Assembly (NCBI RefSeq): GCF_035046485.1
Contig: NC_085137.1
Coordinates: forward strand, 315,529,164 to 315,593,163
DNA length: 64,000 nt
Direction: 5' to 3'
From: Aedes albopictus
Lineage: Eukaryota > Arthropoda > Insecta > Diptera > Culicidae
Shown here: one piece after another, positions 23,156-31,968 of the stretch
Numbering within the stretch: position 1 is the first letter of the stretch
Layout of the letters: each line of letters begins with the position of its first letter
Notes under the pieces: model-generated
The model's input: only the letters and a program-made list of their open reading frames with translations
Database searches by the model: none
Told to the model about the DNA's origin: nothing
Position numbers and translations under genes: made by a program

Positions 23156-23474
23156 GTGCTCGATAGGTTCAAAGAACGTGGCGTAGAGCTTAACTGGGAG
23201 AAGTGTGAGTTTGGGGTATCGCAGCTGGAGTTTCTCGGTTATGACATTTCGAAAGAAGGTATAAGTCCATCTAGTACCAAAGTCAAAGCTGTATTATCCT
23301 TTCGCCCTCCTACATCTGAATCAGAAGTACGAAGTTTTCTAGGATTGGCAAACGATCTAAACAAATTCATCACAGATCTCGCCACTATAGCTGAACCGTT
23401 GAGAGATCTGACGAAAAAGGCAGTGAAATTTGTTTGGAGCGACGAACATGACCGAGGTTTTCAGCAAATCAAAA
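23156..23474 (+). CDS. Gypsy Pol, reverse transcriptase thumb and RNase H start
   Basis: Continues Pol after the proposed intron: DRFKERGVELNWEKCEFG, LGYDIS, VRSFLGLANDLNKFI, LRDLTKKAVKFVW. These are the standard thumb/connection motifs of Ty3/gypsy Pol. The frame ends prematurely at 23479, because a run of six A at about 23471-23476 holds one base more than the continuing frame needs. Confidence 0.85.
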
Positions 23475-23840
23475 AATAAGCTAGCTGCAGCCACTAAACT
23501 TGGTTTTTTTGACGTCAGAGATAAAACCACAGTCATGGCGGATGCTAGCCCCACCGGACTTGGTGCAGTGTTGATTCAAACTAACAGCTTGGATGTTTCT
23601 CGAGTGATTTGTTATGCATCAAAATCACTCACGGATACCGAGTGGCGCTATTGCCAAACGGAAAAGGAGGCTTTGGCACTAGTGTGGAGCGTGGAACGTT
23701 TTCACATGTATCTATACGGAAAACCATTTGAACTAATGACAGACTGCAAGGCTTTGGAATATCTGTTCACTCCTCGCTCTAAGCCTTGTGCCCGAATAGA
23801 ACGCTGGGTATTACGGCTTCAATCGTTTGATTATCAAATA
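23472..23840 (+). CDS. Gypsy Pol, RNase H
   Basis: In the next frame: KLAAATKLGFFDVRD, VMADASPTGLGAVL (catalytic Asp), YCQTEKEALALVW (catalytic Glu), LMTDCKALEYLF (catalytic Asp). The frame is open up to the ATA codon at 23838-23840, where a DNA element is inserted at TA. The one-base shift at its start is in a homopolymer, so it could be mutation or sequencing error. Confidence 0.85.
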
Positions 23841-25233
23841 GGGTAATTCGCTAATTGTTGAACACTACCCAAATGTTGAACAGTTTCCGAATATTTTTTT
23901 ATAAGCCTTACTTAAGTAATTTTCATCCAACGTATACTTATGATGTAGATGCATATACATGTGGGTAACGATATTGCTCTAATTAAATTACAAAATTATA
24001 CATATTTTACGTCAAAAAAATTTATTGAAAATTTTGTACCGCTGATGACACGAAAACTGCACAATTCTTAGAATTAATTTTAAGAAATTGCTGTTACGAA
24101 ATAAGCTTTGCGGGCAAATCGACCACAAATATCAAAGGCACACCATATTTACAAGACATGGAAGGATGTCATTAACAGTTTACCATTGTTTAAAATCACA
24201 TTTTCGTTGTAATTTAATTTGGAAAAATATTTTTCTTATCACACTATCATTATGCATCCATGATCCAATTGTTGAACACTGGCATAACCTACGATGTTAG
24301 GACCATGACAGCTAGATTTTTTTTCACTTTACCTAACCGTGCATTGCATGGGGTTTCAAGGGCGTTCCAGGGATGTTCTAGGGGTGTTCCAGTGGGATTC
24401 AGAAAGATTCCAGTGGTTTTCAATGAGTTTCAAGTTTCAAGAGCGTTCCAGAGGTTTTCAAGAGGAATTCAGAGTGTTAAGGGGGTCCAAGGAGTATTTC
24501 AAGGCGTTCCAGGAGGCTCAGGAGCAACCCACGGGTTTTCAAGGGATTTCAGGGTCGTTTCATGTGTGTTCTTAGGGGTTGAGTGGGTCCCATGGGTTTC
24601 CAGGAGAGTTTCAGGGGCTTTTAAAGACAAATCCTTTCAGCCATTTTTGCATCTAGTCATGTTTAAAACGATTTCAGTCCACTAGAGCTCTCTTCAAATG
24701 TGCGATTCCTTGTCATTTAAATGAATTGTCACTAGCTCGGAATAGCTGGGAACAAAACACGAAAAACCCGGAAAAAAGTCCGCCAGAGTGAAAAAATGTC
24801 GGATGTCGGATCAAAGTCGGGCTAAATTTTATCAAATGTTGGACCACTGTTGGACCCACATCGGGTAACTATCGTGTCTATGTTGGGTTTGGTGGCCAAA
24901 ATAAAAATAGGTGAATGATAGGTTGATGTCGGGTTATACGTCATCAATTACGAACAAAGCTTCAACCGTTCAACAATTGGCGAGAACCGTCCAACATTAG
25001 GATGAGCTAGCTTAAGGAAGCGTTCAACATTTGGGTTACAGACTTCTCATGCAAATGTTCTATTTTCTCTTAGAAAATGGAATTTAAGCGAATACAAATT
25101 CCATGGGCAGTATAAAGGATAAGTAGATCTAGACGTTCACTGGATATTTTTCAACTAAAGTGGAATTATGCACGGAAAAACAAACGAAAACCAAAATGCC
25201 AGTACTAACCGTTCAACCATTGGCGAATTACCC
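23841..25233. mobile_element. 1393-bp non-autonomous TA-flanked DNA element in gypsy pol
   Basis: Ends GGGTAATTCGCTAATTG and CAATTGGCGAATTACCC-like (one or two mismatches), followed inward by GTTGAAC words. TA duplication at 23839-23840 and 25234-25235. Further TTGAAC and GTTCAAC words are scattered through it. No transposase frame. The frames at 24260-24685 are products of a TTCC-type minisatellite. Confidence 0.82.
24340..24600. repeat. Minisatellite inside the TA-flanked element
   Basis: Degenerate repeats of GTTCCAGGG, TTTCAAG and GGAGTATTTCAAGGCGTTCC. Word usage resembles the other TTCC-rich blocks, but the unit is richer in GTT. Confidence 0.5.
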
Positions 25234-25235
25234 TA

Positions 25236-25669
25236 GTACATATTCCCGGAAGCCAGAATATAGCCGAAAGTCTTTCTCGACTAGCTATAGTGAAACCCAG
25301 TCCGTTTGATGCAGATGAAGAGTTGATCATAAGAGAGATAGCAGTTTCGGCTGGCTCGTCAGTGGACCTAAAATGGAATGAAATACGAACAGAAAGTGAC
25401 AATGATGCTGAAATTTCAGAGGTCATACAAATCATCCAAAGCGGAAATGAAAAGGACATGCCGATTGCTTACAAGGTCATTGCGAGTGAACTATGCATCA
25501 TTGATACTGTATTGCTACGGGTGGACCGTATCATCATTCCCAGAAGTCTGAGATCCAGGGTATTGCAAATAGCTCATGAAGGTCATCCAGGAGTAAGAAT
25601 GATGAAGAGCCATCTGAGAACGAACGTGTGGTGGCCTCGAATGGATCAAGACGTCGAGAATTTCAACAG
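25236..25669 (+). CDS. Gypsy Pol, linker and integrase N-terminus
   Basis: Resumes in phase with 23840 after the DNA element: HIPGSQNIAESLSRL is the standard linker between RNase H and integrase. It is followed by an integrase zinc-binding region: IAHEGHPGVRMMKSHLR with two His, then VWWPRMDQDVENF. The two Cys (CKGC) lie in another frame, so a 1-nt indel near 25660-25670 separates the His and Cys halves of the zinc finger. In its own frame this piece stops at 25688. Confidence 0.85.
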
Positions 25670-26482
25670 TGTAAAGGATGTACGTTAGTATCGGCTCCAA
25701 ACCCACCAGAACCTATGATTCGACGGGAACTCCCAGATCAGCCATGGAGAGATATTGCAGCTGATTTCCTTGGTCCATTACCGGAGGGGCAATATTTGTT
25801 GGCTGTAGTAGACTATTACAGTCGCTTTATAGAAGTTTGCGAGATGAATGTGATAACAGCTGCTGAGACCATCAAAGAACTTGCCATCATATTCAGTCGA
25901 TATGGGCTTCCTTCAACTTTGCGTGTTGACAATGGCCCACAATTCAGCTCAAAATGTGAAGAATTCAAGGAGTTTTGTGAAAGTAACGGGATTGCATTAG
26001 TAAATACAATACCGTTTTGGCCTGCCATGAAAGGCGAAGTAGAACGCCAAAACAGATCGTTACTGAAAAGGATGCGAATTGCTCAAGAATTGGGAAAGGA
26101 CTGGAGAGCAGAAATGCGGAAGTATCTGCTCACATATCACGCAACGAGTCATAGTACCACCGGAAAGTCTCCTGCTGAATTGATGTTTGGCAGAAAAATT
26201 CGTAGCAAGCTACCCCAAGTTGAATCTGCCAACTTAAATGACGGAGAAGTACGTGACCTAGATGCAGTATCAAAGGAAAAAGGAAGAGTTTATGCAGATT
26301 CAAAACGGAGAGCAAAGGAAAGTGATATTAGCATAGGAGACCGCGTTGTAAGCAAAAGGATGAAGAAGAATAACAAGTTAGAAGCAGATTTTTCTGCAGA
26401 GGAATTTGAAGTTATTAAAAAGGTAGGAGGGGATGTAACAGTTAAGTCGTTGGAACAGGAAAGGAATACAGACGAAATGTAG
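25664..26482 (+). CDS. Gypsy Pol, integrase core
   Basis: Starts with CKGCT of the HHCC finger. The catalytic core follows: D in DIAADFLGPLPEG, D in LRVDNGPQFS, E in GEVERQNRSLLKRM, then TYHATSHSTTGKSPAELMFGR. This matches integrases of the K02A2.6/Mag type. A third indel near 26450 shifts the last part: the expected ending (RRNVAHLKRI, then a stop at about 26590) is in another frame. The Met at 25628 in this frame lies in shifted sequence and is not a real start. Confidence 0.85.
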   Translation, partial: QQCKGCTLVSAPNPPEPMIRRELPDQPWRDIAADFLGPLPEGQYLLAVVDYYSRFIEVCEMNVITAAETIKELAIIFSRYGLPSTLRVDNGPQFSSKCEEFKEFCESNGIALVNTIPFWPAMKGEVERQNRSLLKRMRIAQELGKDWRAEMRKYLLTYHATSHSTTGKSPAELMFGRKIRSKLPQVESANLNDGEVRDLDAVSKEKGRVYADSKRRAKESDISIGDRVVSKRMKKNNKLEADFSAEEFEVIKKVGGDVTVKSLEQERNTDEM

Positions 26483-26614
26483 CTCATTTGAAAAGGATCG
26501 AAAATAACACAGGGCCGCATGAGCGCGAAGGAATCCGTGAAAAACGTGTTAGGGTAGAACCTGCAAGATTCAAAGATTTCATCCCACATTAACGGAATAG
26601 AAGCTAAGGGGGGT
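26483..26614 (+). other. Gypsy 3' end: shifted Pol tail and polypurine tract
   Basis: Contains the out-of-frame Pol C-terminus to a stop at about 26590-26592, then AAGCTAAGGGGGG as the plus-strand primer tract immediately before the 3' LTR. Confidence 0.75.
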
Positions 26615-26826
26615 TGTAGGGTCTACCCTATAGCATTAAGAGACAGCATCGCAGTAGGCACAGTTGGGAAGAGAGAGGATTCATGGTCAGCGACCGACAG
26701 AGTGTAGTCGTGTGAATTAGAGCTCTAGAGTAAAGTGGTGGCTGTGGTGGTGGAATTATAGTGAAAGTATTATTCAGGAAGTTTGGGCATTATTAAAGAA
26801 TAATTGTGATATCCGAATATCCTACA
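26615..26826 (+). repeat. Gypsy 3' LTR
   Basis: 212 bp; no difference from the 5' LTR was seen. Followed by CAGCT and the resumed BEL frame. Confidence 0.93.
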
Positions 26827-28848
26827 CAGCTTCTTGCTTCCAAGTCCCGCGTAGCCCCACTTAAGCGAATCACCATTGCTCGATTGGAGTTGTGCGCAGC
26901 TGTAGTCGCGGCCCATCTTCACGACCGAATAAAGAAGGCTATCGACGTCAACGTGTCCGCATCCTTCTTCTGGTCCGACTCGGCAGTAACCCTTCAATGG
27001 CTTCGCTCACCTCCGAACACATGGCCGACGTTCGTAGCCAACCGTGTTTCGGAAGTACAACAGTATACACACGGTTGCCAGTGGAAGCACGTCCCCGGAG
27101 TGGAAAACCCAGCTGACTTGGTCTCGCGCGGCATGACGGTCAGGGAATTCATCGTAAGCGAGCTGTGGCATCATGGTCCAAACTGGTTGGCACGGCCACA
27201 TGAAGACTGGCCGGCCTCAATTCCTCCTGGAGTACCAGCTGAGCAACTGGAGATCAAGCCTGCCGTCGTTCTCGTCCAAACATCCACTGCGATTCACCCG
27301 ATTTTTCTCCGCTGGTCCTCCTACAATCGCCTCCTTCACGTCGTCGGATACATCATGCGCTTCGTTGGAAACACCCGTTCGAAACTTTGTACGCAGCCCT
27401 CTGGAAATGTTACTCCAGTTCCAGGGAATCTCACGGTGGCCGAAATTGCCAATGCCAAGACCATTCTCATTCGACTAGCTCAGGAGGATGGATATGCTGC
27501 GGAAATAAAGGAATTGAAGAAGAAGGAAACCGTATCGAAGCAATCGCACATTCGCAACATGAGCCCATTCTTCGACCCAGAGGGAGTGCTGAGAGTCGGA
27601 GGTCGCCTTAACTTTGCCCTTCTGCCCTACCAAGCGAAGCACCCTGCCCTGCTACCCACAAAGCACCCGTTCACACGCCTCATCGTAGAACATTTCCATC
27701 GCAAACTACTACATGGCGGCGGACGCCAGCTCTTGACGGCGATTCGGGAAGAATTCTGGCCACCACGAGGACGAAAACTAGTTCAAAGCGTCGTTAGAAA
27801 CTGTTTTCGTTGTATTCGCCTGAATCCTGTTCCTGCCCAACAGCAAATCGGTCAACTACCTGCCCAGCGAGTCATCCCAAGTCGTCCTTTTAGCGTCACA
27901 GGTATCGACTACGCTGGTCCACTATACCTCCGCCCAATTCATAAACGTGCCGCACCTGCCAAGGCATATCTGTGCCTGTTTGTATGCTTCTCAACTAAAG
28001 CCGTGCATCTCGAATTGGTCGGCGATTTGTCCACTCAAGCATTCCTGTGTTCCCTACGTCGCTTTATCTCACGGCGAGGCCGGCCTGCTCATATCCACAC
28101 AGATAATGGGAAGAATTTTGAGGGAGCAAAAAACGAGCTGGCTGAACTTTTTTCCAGGTTCCAAGACCAGTCCCAGCAGAACGAAATCGCCACCTTTTGT
28201 TCCGATGAGGGAATAACCTGGCACTTGACCCCACCTAAAGCTCCCCACTTTGGTGGCCTGTGGGAAGCGGCCGTCAAGGTAGCCAAAAAACACCTCTACC
28301 GTCAGTTGGGGTCGTCTCGACTTTCCTTTGAAGATATGTGCACAATCCTGATGCAAATCGAAGCAATTATGAATAGCCGTCCTTTGCTTCCTATGACAGA
28401 AGACCCCAATGATTTGGCTGCATTGACCCCTGCACACTTCCTCATCGGCTCCTCTCTGCACGCCCTGCCCGACCCCGACGTCCGCAGCATTCCCACCAGC
28501 AGATTACAACACCATCAGCAACTGCAACAGCATGTGCAACAATTTTGGACGCGCTGGCGACAGGAATATTTGCAGGAGCTGCAAAAAGACACCCGTCTAT
28601 GGCAGCGAAATGAGCAGATAGTTCCAGGGCGAATGGTCATACTTGTAGACGAAATGCAACCTACGATTCGGTGGCCACTAGCTCGTATCGAATCAGTTCT
28701 GCCGGGCAACGATCATCTTGTTCGAGTGGTCACACTCCGAACTACCCGCGGCATAATCACTCGACCGATTACTAAAATCTGCCTGCTGCCCTCCTCGTCG
28801 ATGGTCCCGAATGCGGAAGATGGTCCAGCTTCGTCCGGCGGCGCATAA
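26827..28848 (+). CDS. BEL/Pao Pol, 3' part: RNase H remainder, integrase, C-terminal domain
   Basis: This resumes the BEL polyprotein. The duplicated CAGCT puts the codon CAG at 26827 in the same phase as CAG at 18099, so the two halves are collinear apart from the inserted element. RNase H continues with RLEL and FFWSDSAVTLQWL. Integrase has an HHCC zinc-binding region (EHFHRKLLHGG, then CFRC), then catalytic residues D at 27907 (GIDYAGP), D at 28102 (HTDNGK) and E at 28264 (LWEAA). A DUF5641-type C-terminus follows (WTRW, MVILVDE, WPLARI). The track upstream of 26827 in this frame is gypsy LTR sequence and does not belong to the protein. No breaks were seen. Confidence 0.92.
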   Translation, partial: QLLASKSRVAPLKRITIARLELCAAVVAAHLHDRIKKAIDVNVSASFFWSDSAVTLQWLRSPPNTWPTFVANRVSEVQQYTHGCQWKHVPGVENPADLVSRGMTVREFIVSELWHHGPNWLARPHEDWPASIPPGVPAEQLEIKPAVVLVQTSTAIHPIFLRWSSYNRLLHVVGYIMRFVGNTRSKLCTQPSGNVTPVPGNLTVAEIANAKTILIRLAQEDGYAAEIKELKKKETVSKQSHIRNMSPFFDPEGVLRVGGRLNFALLPYQAKHPALLPTKHPFTRLIVEHFHRKLLHGGGRQLLTAIREEFWPPRGRKLVQSVVRNCFRCIRLNPVPAQQQIGQLPAQRVIPSRPFSVTGIDYAGPLYLRPIHKRAAPAKAYLCLFVCFSTKAVHLELVGDLSTQAFLCSLRRFISRRGRPAHIHTDNGKNFEGAKNELAELFSRFQDQSQQNEIATFCSDEGITWHLTPPKAPHFGGLWEAAVKVAKKHLYRQLGSSRLSFEDMCTILMQIEAIMNSRPLLPMTEDPNDLAALTPAHFLIGSSLHALPDPDVRSIPTSRLQHHQQLQQHVQQFWTRWRQEYLQELQKDTRLWQRNEQIVPGRMVILVDEMQPTIRWPLARIESVLPGNDHLVRVVTLRTTRGIITRPITKICLLPSSSMVPNAEDGPASSGGA

Positions 28849-29003
28849 GCGATTCCTGATCCGTGAATTTTCGGTTTAATTTAAGCAAAACAAGAGAAAA
28901 TGTTAGATTTAAGATGCAAATTATCCAAGTAGTGATAGTGGTAGCTGTAATGTTGTTTGTTTACCTTTTTTATGTTGAACATAATGGTTCAAGGCGGCGG
29001 GTG
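28849..29003 (+). promoter_or_regulatory. BEL 3' untranslated region and purine tract
   Basis: A short AT-rich stretch after the stop codon ends in AAGGCGGCGGGTG directly before the 3' LTR. This is the expected place for the plus-strand primer, although the tract is not a clean polypurine run. Confidence 0.55.
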
Positions 29004-29611
29004 TGTTGGTTCAATGTCGAATTTTGACGGCACTGCGTGAGATGCAACTTCTCACTTGTTGATTGGTGCTAGCGGTCGTAGATTTTCTGGCCATTCTGGC
29101 AACTCAGTCAGCCCAGCTGACGATGATGATAGCGAACCAGCATACTCTGCCAGCCACCCCACTCAGTCAGAACTGAACCACTGAGCTGAGAACAGCTGAA
29201 AAATCTAATAGGAAAGAAAGTCAAATTCCTGTAACTGATCCGAAGAATAAAAGTTTAGTTTGCATGCAGTGTTCAATAAATTTGCCTATCGTCGTTACTG
29301 AACAGTGGTGTTATACTTGCCTGAAGGTGCCTGAAGAGAGAAAAAGGTGCGTCGTTGAATAGTGCCGGTTGTTCCCGTCGTGCTATCGTGCTGCTGTTGG
29401 CCATACTTACCGTGTGCATGCTGTATGTGCCACTTTTTGCCGTGATTGTGAGTGTTCGCCGCTGCCTGTGGTGCATGAAACTTACCTGTACAGGTGTTAC
29501 CAGGCCGGATCGCCAAGTAGGGTACTTGTACCTTTTATGAGCCCACGCTAACCGGCGTATGTTAGCCGAAATTAGAAAAAGCACAGCGTAGGAAACGGGT
29601 AAGCGCCATCA
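29004..29611 (+). repeat. BEL 3' LTR
   Basis: 608 bp, offset exactly 15,608 bp from the 5' LTR. No difference from the 5' copy was found by eye. Followed by the target duplication TTAAT. Confidence 0.93.
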
Positions 29612-29820
29612 TTAATTGATTTTTATTTTTTGTTATTGAATCCCTCCATATAGAAATTAACTAGCAAAGATTCTAAAAAAAGCTAGCTCTCTTGACAACC
29701 TTCGTACTGTCTATTGATTTTTTAACGATGTTCTCCACAAAGTGTTGAGCTATATTTTTGCGTTTATCTTACTTTCCTGTTGAAATTCTCAATTATTTTT
29801 CTACACGAAGACGTATGAGT
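29612..29820. other. Noncoding flank of BEL
   Basis: AT-rich. It begins with the TTAAT duplication and may continue repeat R, whose second copy also has CATCATTTATTGAATTTTT at this point. Confidence 0.4.
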
Positions 29821-30838
29821 CCTGGACTAGTGAAACCACCGACGAACTGACGTGACTCTGGATCTCAGCACATGACCGAAAACATAAAACGATCAATTCA
29901 AAAGCCAGTGGTCGCAAATGTCAAATTGAAAGTGACGTTTGACAAAATGACGACGCCTCAGCAGGCGTCGTCTTGTTCGAATGATTTGTAAACAAGAACA
30001 CGTGAAAGACGGTCATATGAGTCTGCGGCTTCGTCGGAACTCAGAATGTAGCATTTCATGGTTTACTCATGCATTTGAATATAAAAATAGAGAAAATTAT
30101 GTTCAGTCGTAGTGAAATGACACCAATTATTAGTAGCTGTTACCATCTGCATTCTTCTCACCCACCGCCGGATTCAACGAACGTCGCGATGACAACGTCC
30201 GTTGCGAACGTTGTTGCTGCTGCTGCCGCTTCGATATGGAGTGCTCGGCCAGCCACTTTTTCAAGTTTTCTACAGAAAAATCTCACAAAATTGAGCCCCT
30301 ATTTGCTCAAGCAATAAGCAATATTGCTTAAGGAACAATTATGTTGGATATTATCCAATTTTCCTGAAGAAATGATAATGTAGATATTGGTATAAAATTA
30401 GCAGAATATCAACAAAACAGCGAAGGCAGCTCTGACGAGGACGACGCCGACGGCGCCATGGCATGTAAACACGCACTCTCAAACAAATTCAAAAAAGAAT
30501 GAAATTTTGTGTGGTTATTTCGCATTTTGCACTTACGAAAAGTTACATTTAGAACAAAATTAATTGATTTTACTTGTTTTCGACAAACATGAAGAGTATG
30601 GGTAATTATTGGCATTTTAATGAGCATCGTTTGACGTTGGAAAATCTTCCCATTTCAACACACGTGTGCGCGGTATTATTTAAGAGTGCTCGATGGTGTT
30701 CGATCAAAATACTTCTGAACAAAAATCAACAGATGGCGATAGTGTTTCAACGGTTTTTAATTTAAACTTTTGGACGCGCATCCCACGATCCATTGCACTA
30801 GCCACCACGTCAGTTTGTCGGTGGTGAAACAGCCCAGG
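29821..30838. mobile_element. Candidate 1.02-kb inverted-repeat DNA element
   Basis: Left end CCTGG, then ACCACCGACGAACTGACGTG; right end the inverse, CACGTCAGTTTGTCGGTGGT, then CCAGG. The match spans about 35 bp with a few mismatches. No target duplication was recognised. A hairpin (GACGACGCCT/AGGCGTCGTC) lies at 29949-29972. An 82-codon plus frame at 30069-30317 (Ala- and Ser-rich) shows no domain. Confidence 0.5.
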
Positions 30839-31479
30839 AAACAGTGGCAAAGTGAATAAAGGCGAATACGTTGATCCATACCAAATTCAAATCGCGATTA
30901 TGAATATCTTACGTAAGAATATCAATATTTATTCCAATTTAGGACATTCTAAAAAACAAAGCATGTCTTTTTTAACATTCACTGACTTGAACTATCTTAT
31001 CAACACCGAAAATAAGATACACCGCAAATTGAAACGGGTGGGATGAGATCAAGGATGAGATTAACCAGTGAGTTAACGTAATGTTATCCAAGGCTAGAAC
31101 AATTTGATTACCATAACACATACACGGCATACAATAAGACAAGGTAGGCTATTATTGGTAAACAACAGTTTTGGACATAAACAAGCGCGTCATTTTTATC
31201 GTCCTATATGTTGATCAAAATGTTAGGGACTACTAGAACGTTTTATTCGTGTCTTTGAACGATTTGAACAACAATATTGAAAAACAAAATCGGCATGTTT
31301 TGCGGAATGTATCACCTTCTAAATGGTATACAAAATGTGCCGTGCGTTTGATCGTGTATTATGCTCGTATAAACCATTGCCTGTACATAACCGTTAAAAA
31401 TGCCATGGCCTACTGAGGCATCTCAAAATGGTACCTAATGATAAAGTTTCTCGCTCTGTATCAAAGAAAATGGATTTGT
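30839..31479. other. No gene recognised
   Basis: AT-rich, with one 64-codon frame (30852-31046) without a domain. No element ends were seen. Confidence 0.35.
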
Positions 31480-31613
31480 CAACGGAAACAAAAATTCAAT
31501 AAATGATGCCACCATAATTCCTTAACACAATCAAAACAGAAACTTGTTGAGCATACGTGATTTTTTACTTTGTATGTGTTTTTTCCAGTTTCACTAAGTA
31601 GAAAATCGTGAAT
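31480..31613 (-). repeat. Repeat R, copy 2, first piece
   Basis: On the minus strand it carries the same phrases as 13,280-13,395 (CACATACAAA, AATCACGTATGCTCAACA, TTGATTGTGTTA, GGAATTATGG). It continues at 35520 after the LINE insertion. Confidence 0.65.
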
Positions 31614-31626
31614 AGCAAGAGAGTTC

Positions 31627-31968
31627 GTGGGGCAATATCAGGCTAGATTTATGGGTGAACGCGCTACAACGGACCAGATGTTCGCCATCCGCCAGGTGTT
31701 GCAGAAATGCCGCGAATACAACGTGCCCACACATCACTTGTTCATCGATTTCAAATCGGCGTATGATACAATCGATCGAGAACAGCTATGGCAGATTATG
31801 CACGAATACGGATTCCCGGATAAACTGATACGATTGATCAAGGCGACGATGGATCGAGTGATGTGCGTAGTTCGAGTATCAGGGACACTCTCGAGTCCTT
31901 TCGAATCTCGCAGAGGGTTACGGCAAGGTGATGGTCTTTCGTGCTTGCTGTTCAACATTGCTTTAGAG
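31627..31968 (+). pseudogene. LINE reverse transcriptase, first fragment
   Basis: Encodes reverse-transcriptase motifs: ERATTDQMFAIRQVLQKC, HLFIDFKSAYDTIDR (catalytic Asp), GLRQGDGLSCLLFN. The frame then enters the hAT-like element and the later part of the apparent protein (to 32076) is transposon sequence. The 5' part of the protein, including any endonuclease, is absent. The clade is uncertain; motifs are of the RTE/CR1-like endonuclease-reverse-transcriptase type. Confidence 0.85.

Larger units (their letters stand above)
18104..26826 (+). mobile_element. Ty3/gypsy retrotransposon (probably Mag lineage), inserted in BEL
   Basis: Two 212-bp LTRs that look identical are flanked by CAGCT (18099-18103 and 26827-26831). 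One long Gag-Pol frame with K02A2.6-like integrase, no gag/pol frameshift and a serine-tRNA-type primer site suggest the Mag lineage (inference). The pol region carries a probable intron, three single-base frame breaks and a 1.39-kb DNA-element insertion, so this copy could not make a full Pol. Confidence 0.93.
13396..29611 (+). mobile_element. BEL/Pao LTR retrotransposon, near-complete, split by a gypsy element
   Basis: Bounded by two 608-bp LTRs that look identical by eye and by a 5-bp duplication TTAAT (13391-13395 and 29612-29616). Order: LTR, primer-binding region, leader, Gag with three zinc knuckles, aspartic protease, reverse transcriptase, RNase H (interrupted), integrase, C-terminal domain, purine-rich tract, LTR. 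Apart from the 8.7-kb gypsy insertion no frame break was seen, so it was probably competent shortly before that insertion. Confidence 0.92.

Noticed and set aside
23841..25233. Reading this segment as a second, longer intron of gypsy pol
   Set aside because: Borders are TA duplications next to inverted repeats, not GT-AG, and the segment has transposon structure.
30069..30317. 82-codon Ala/Ser-rich frame as a host gene
   Set aside because: Lies within an inverted-repeat element, low complexity, no domain.
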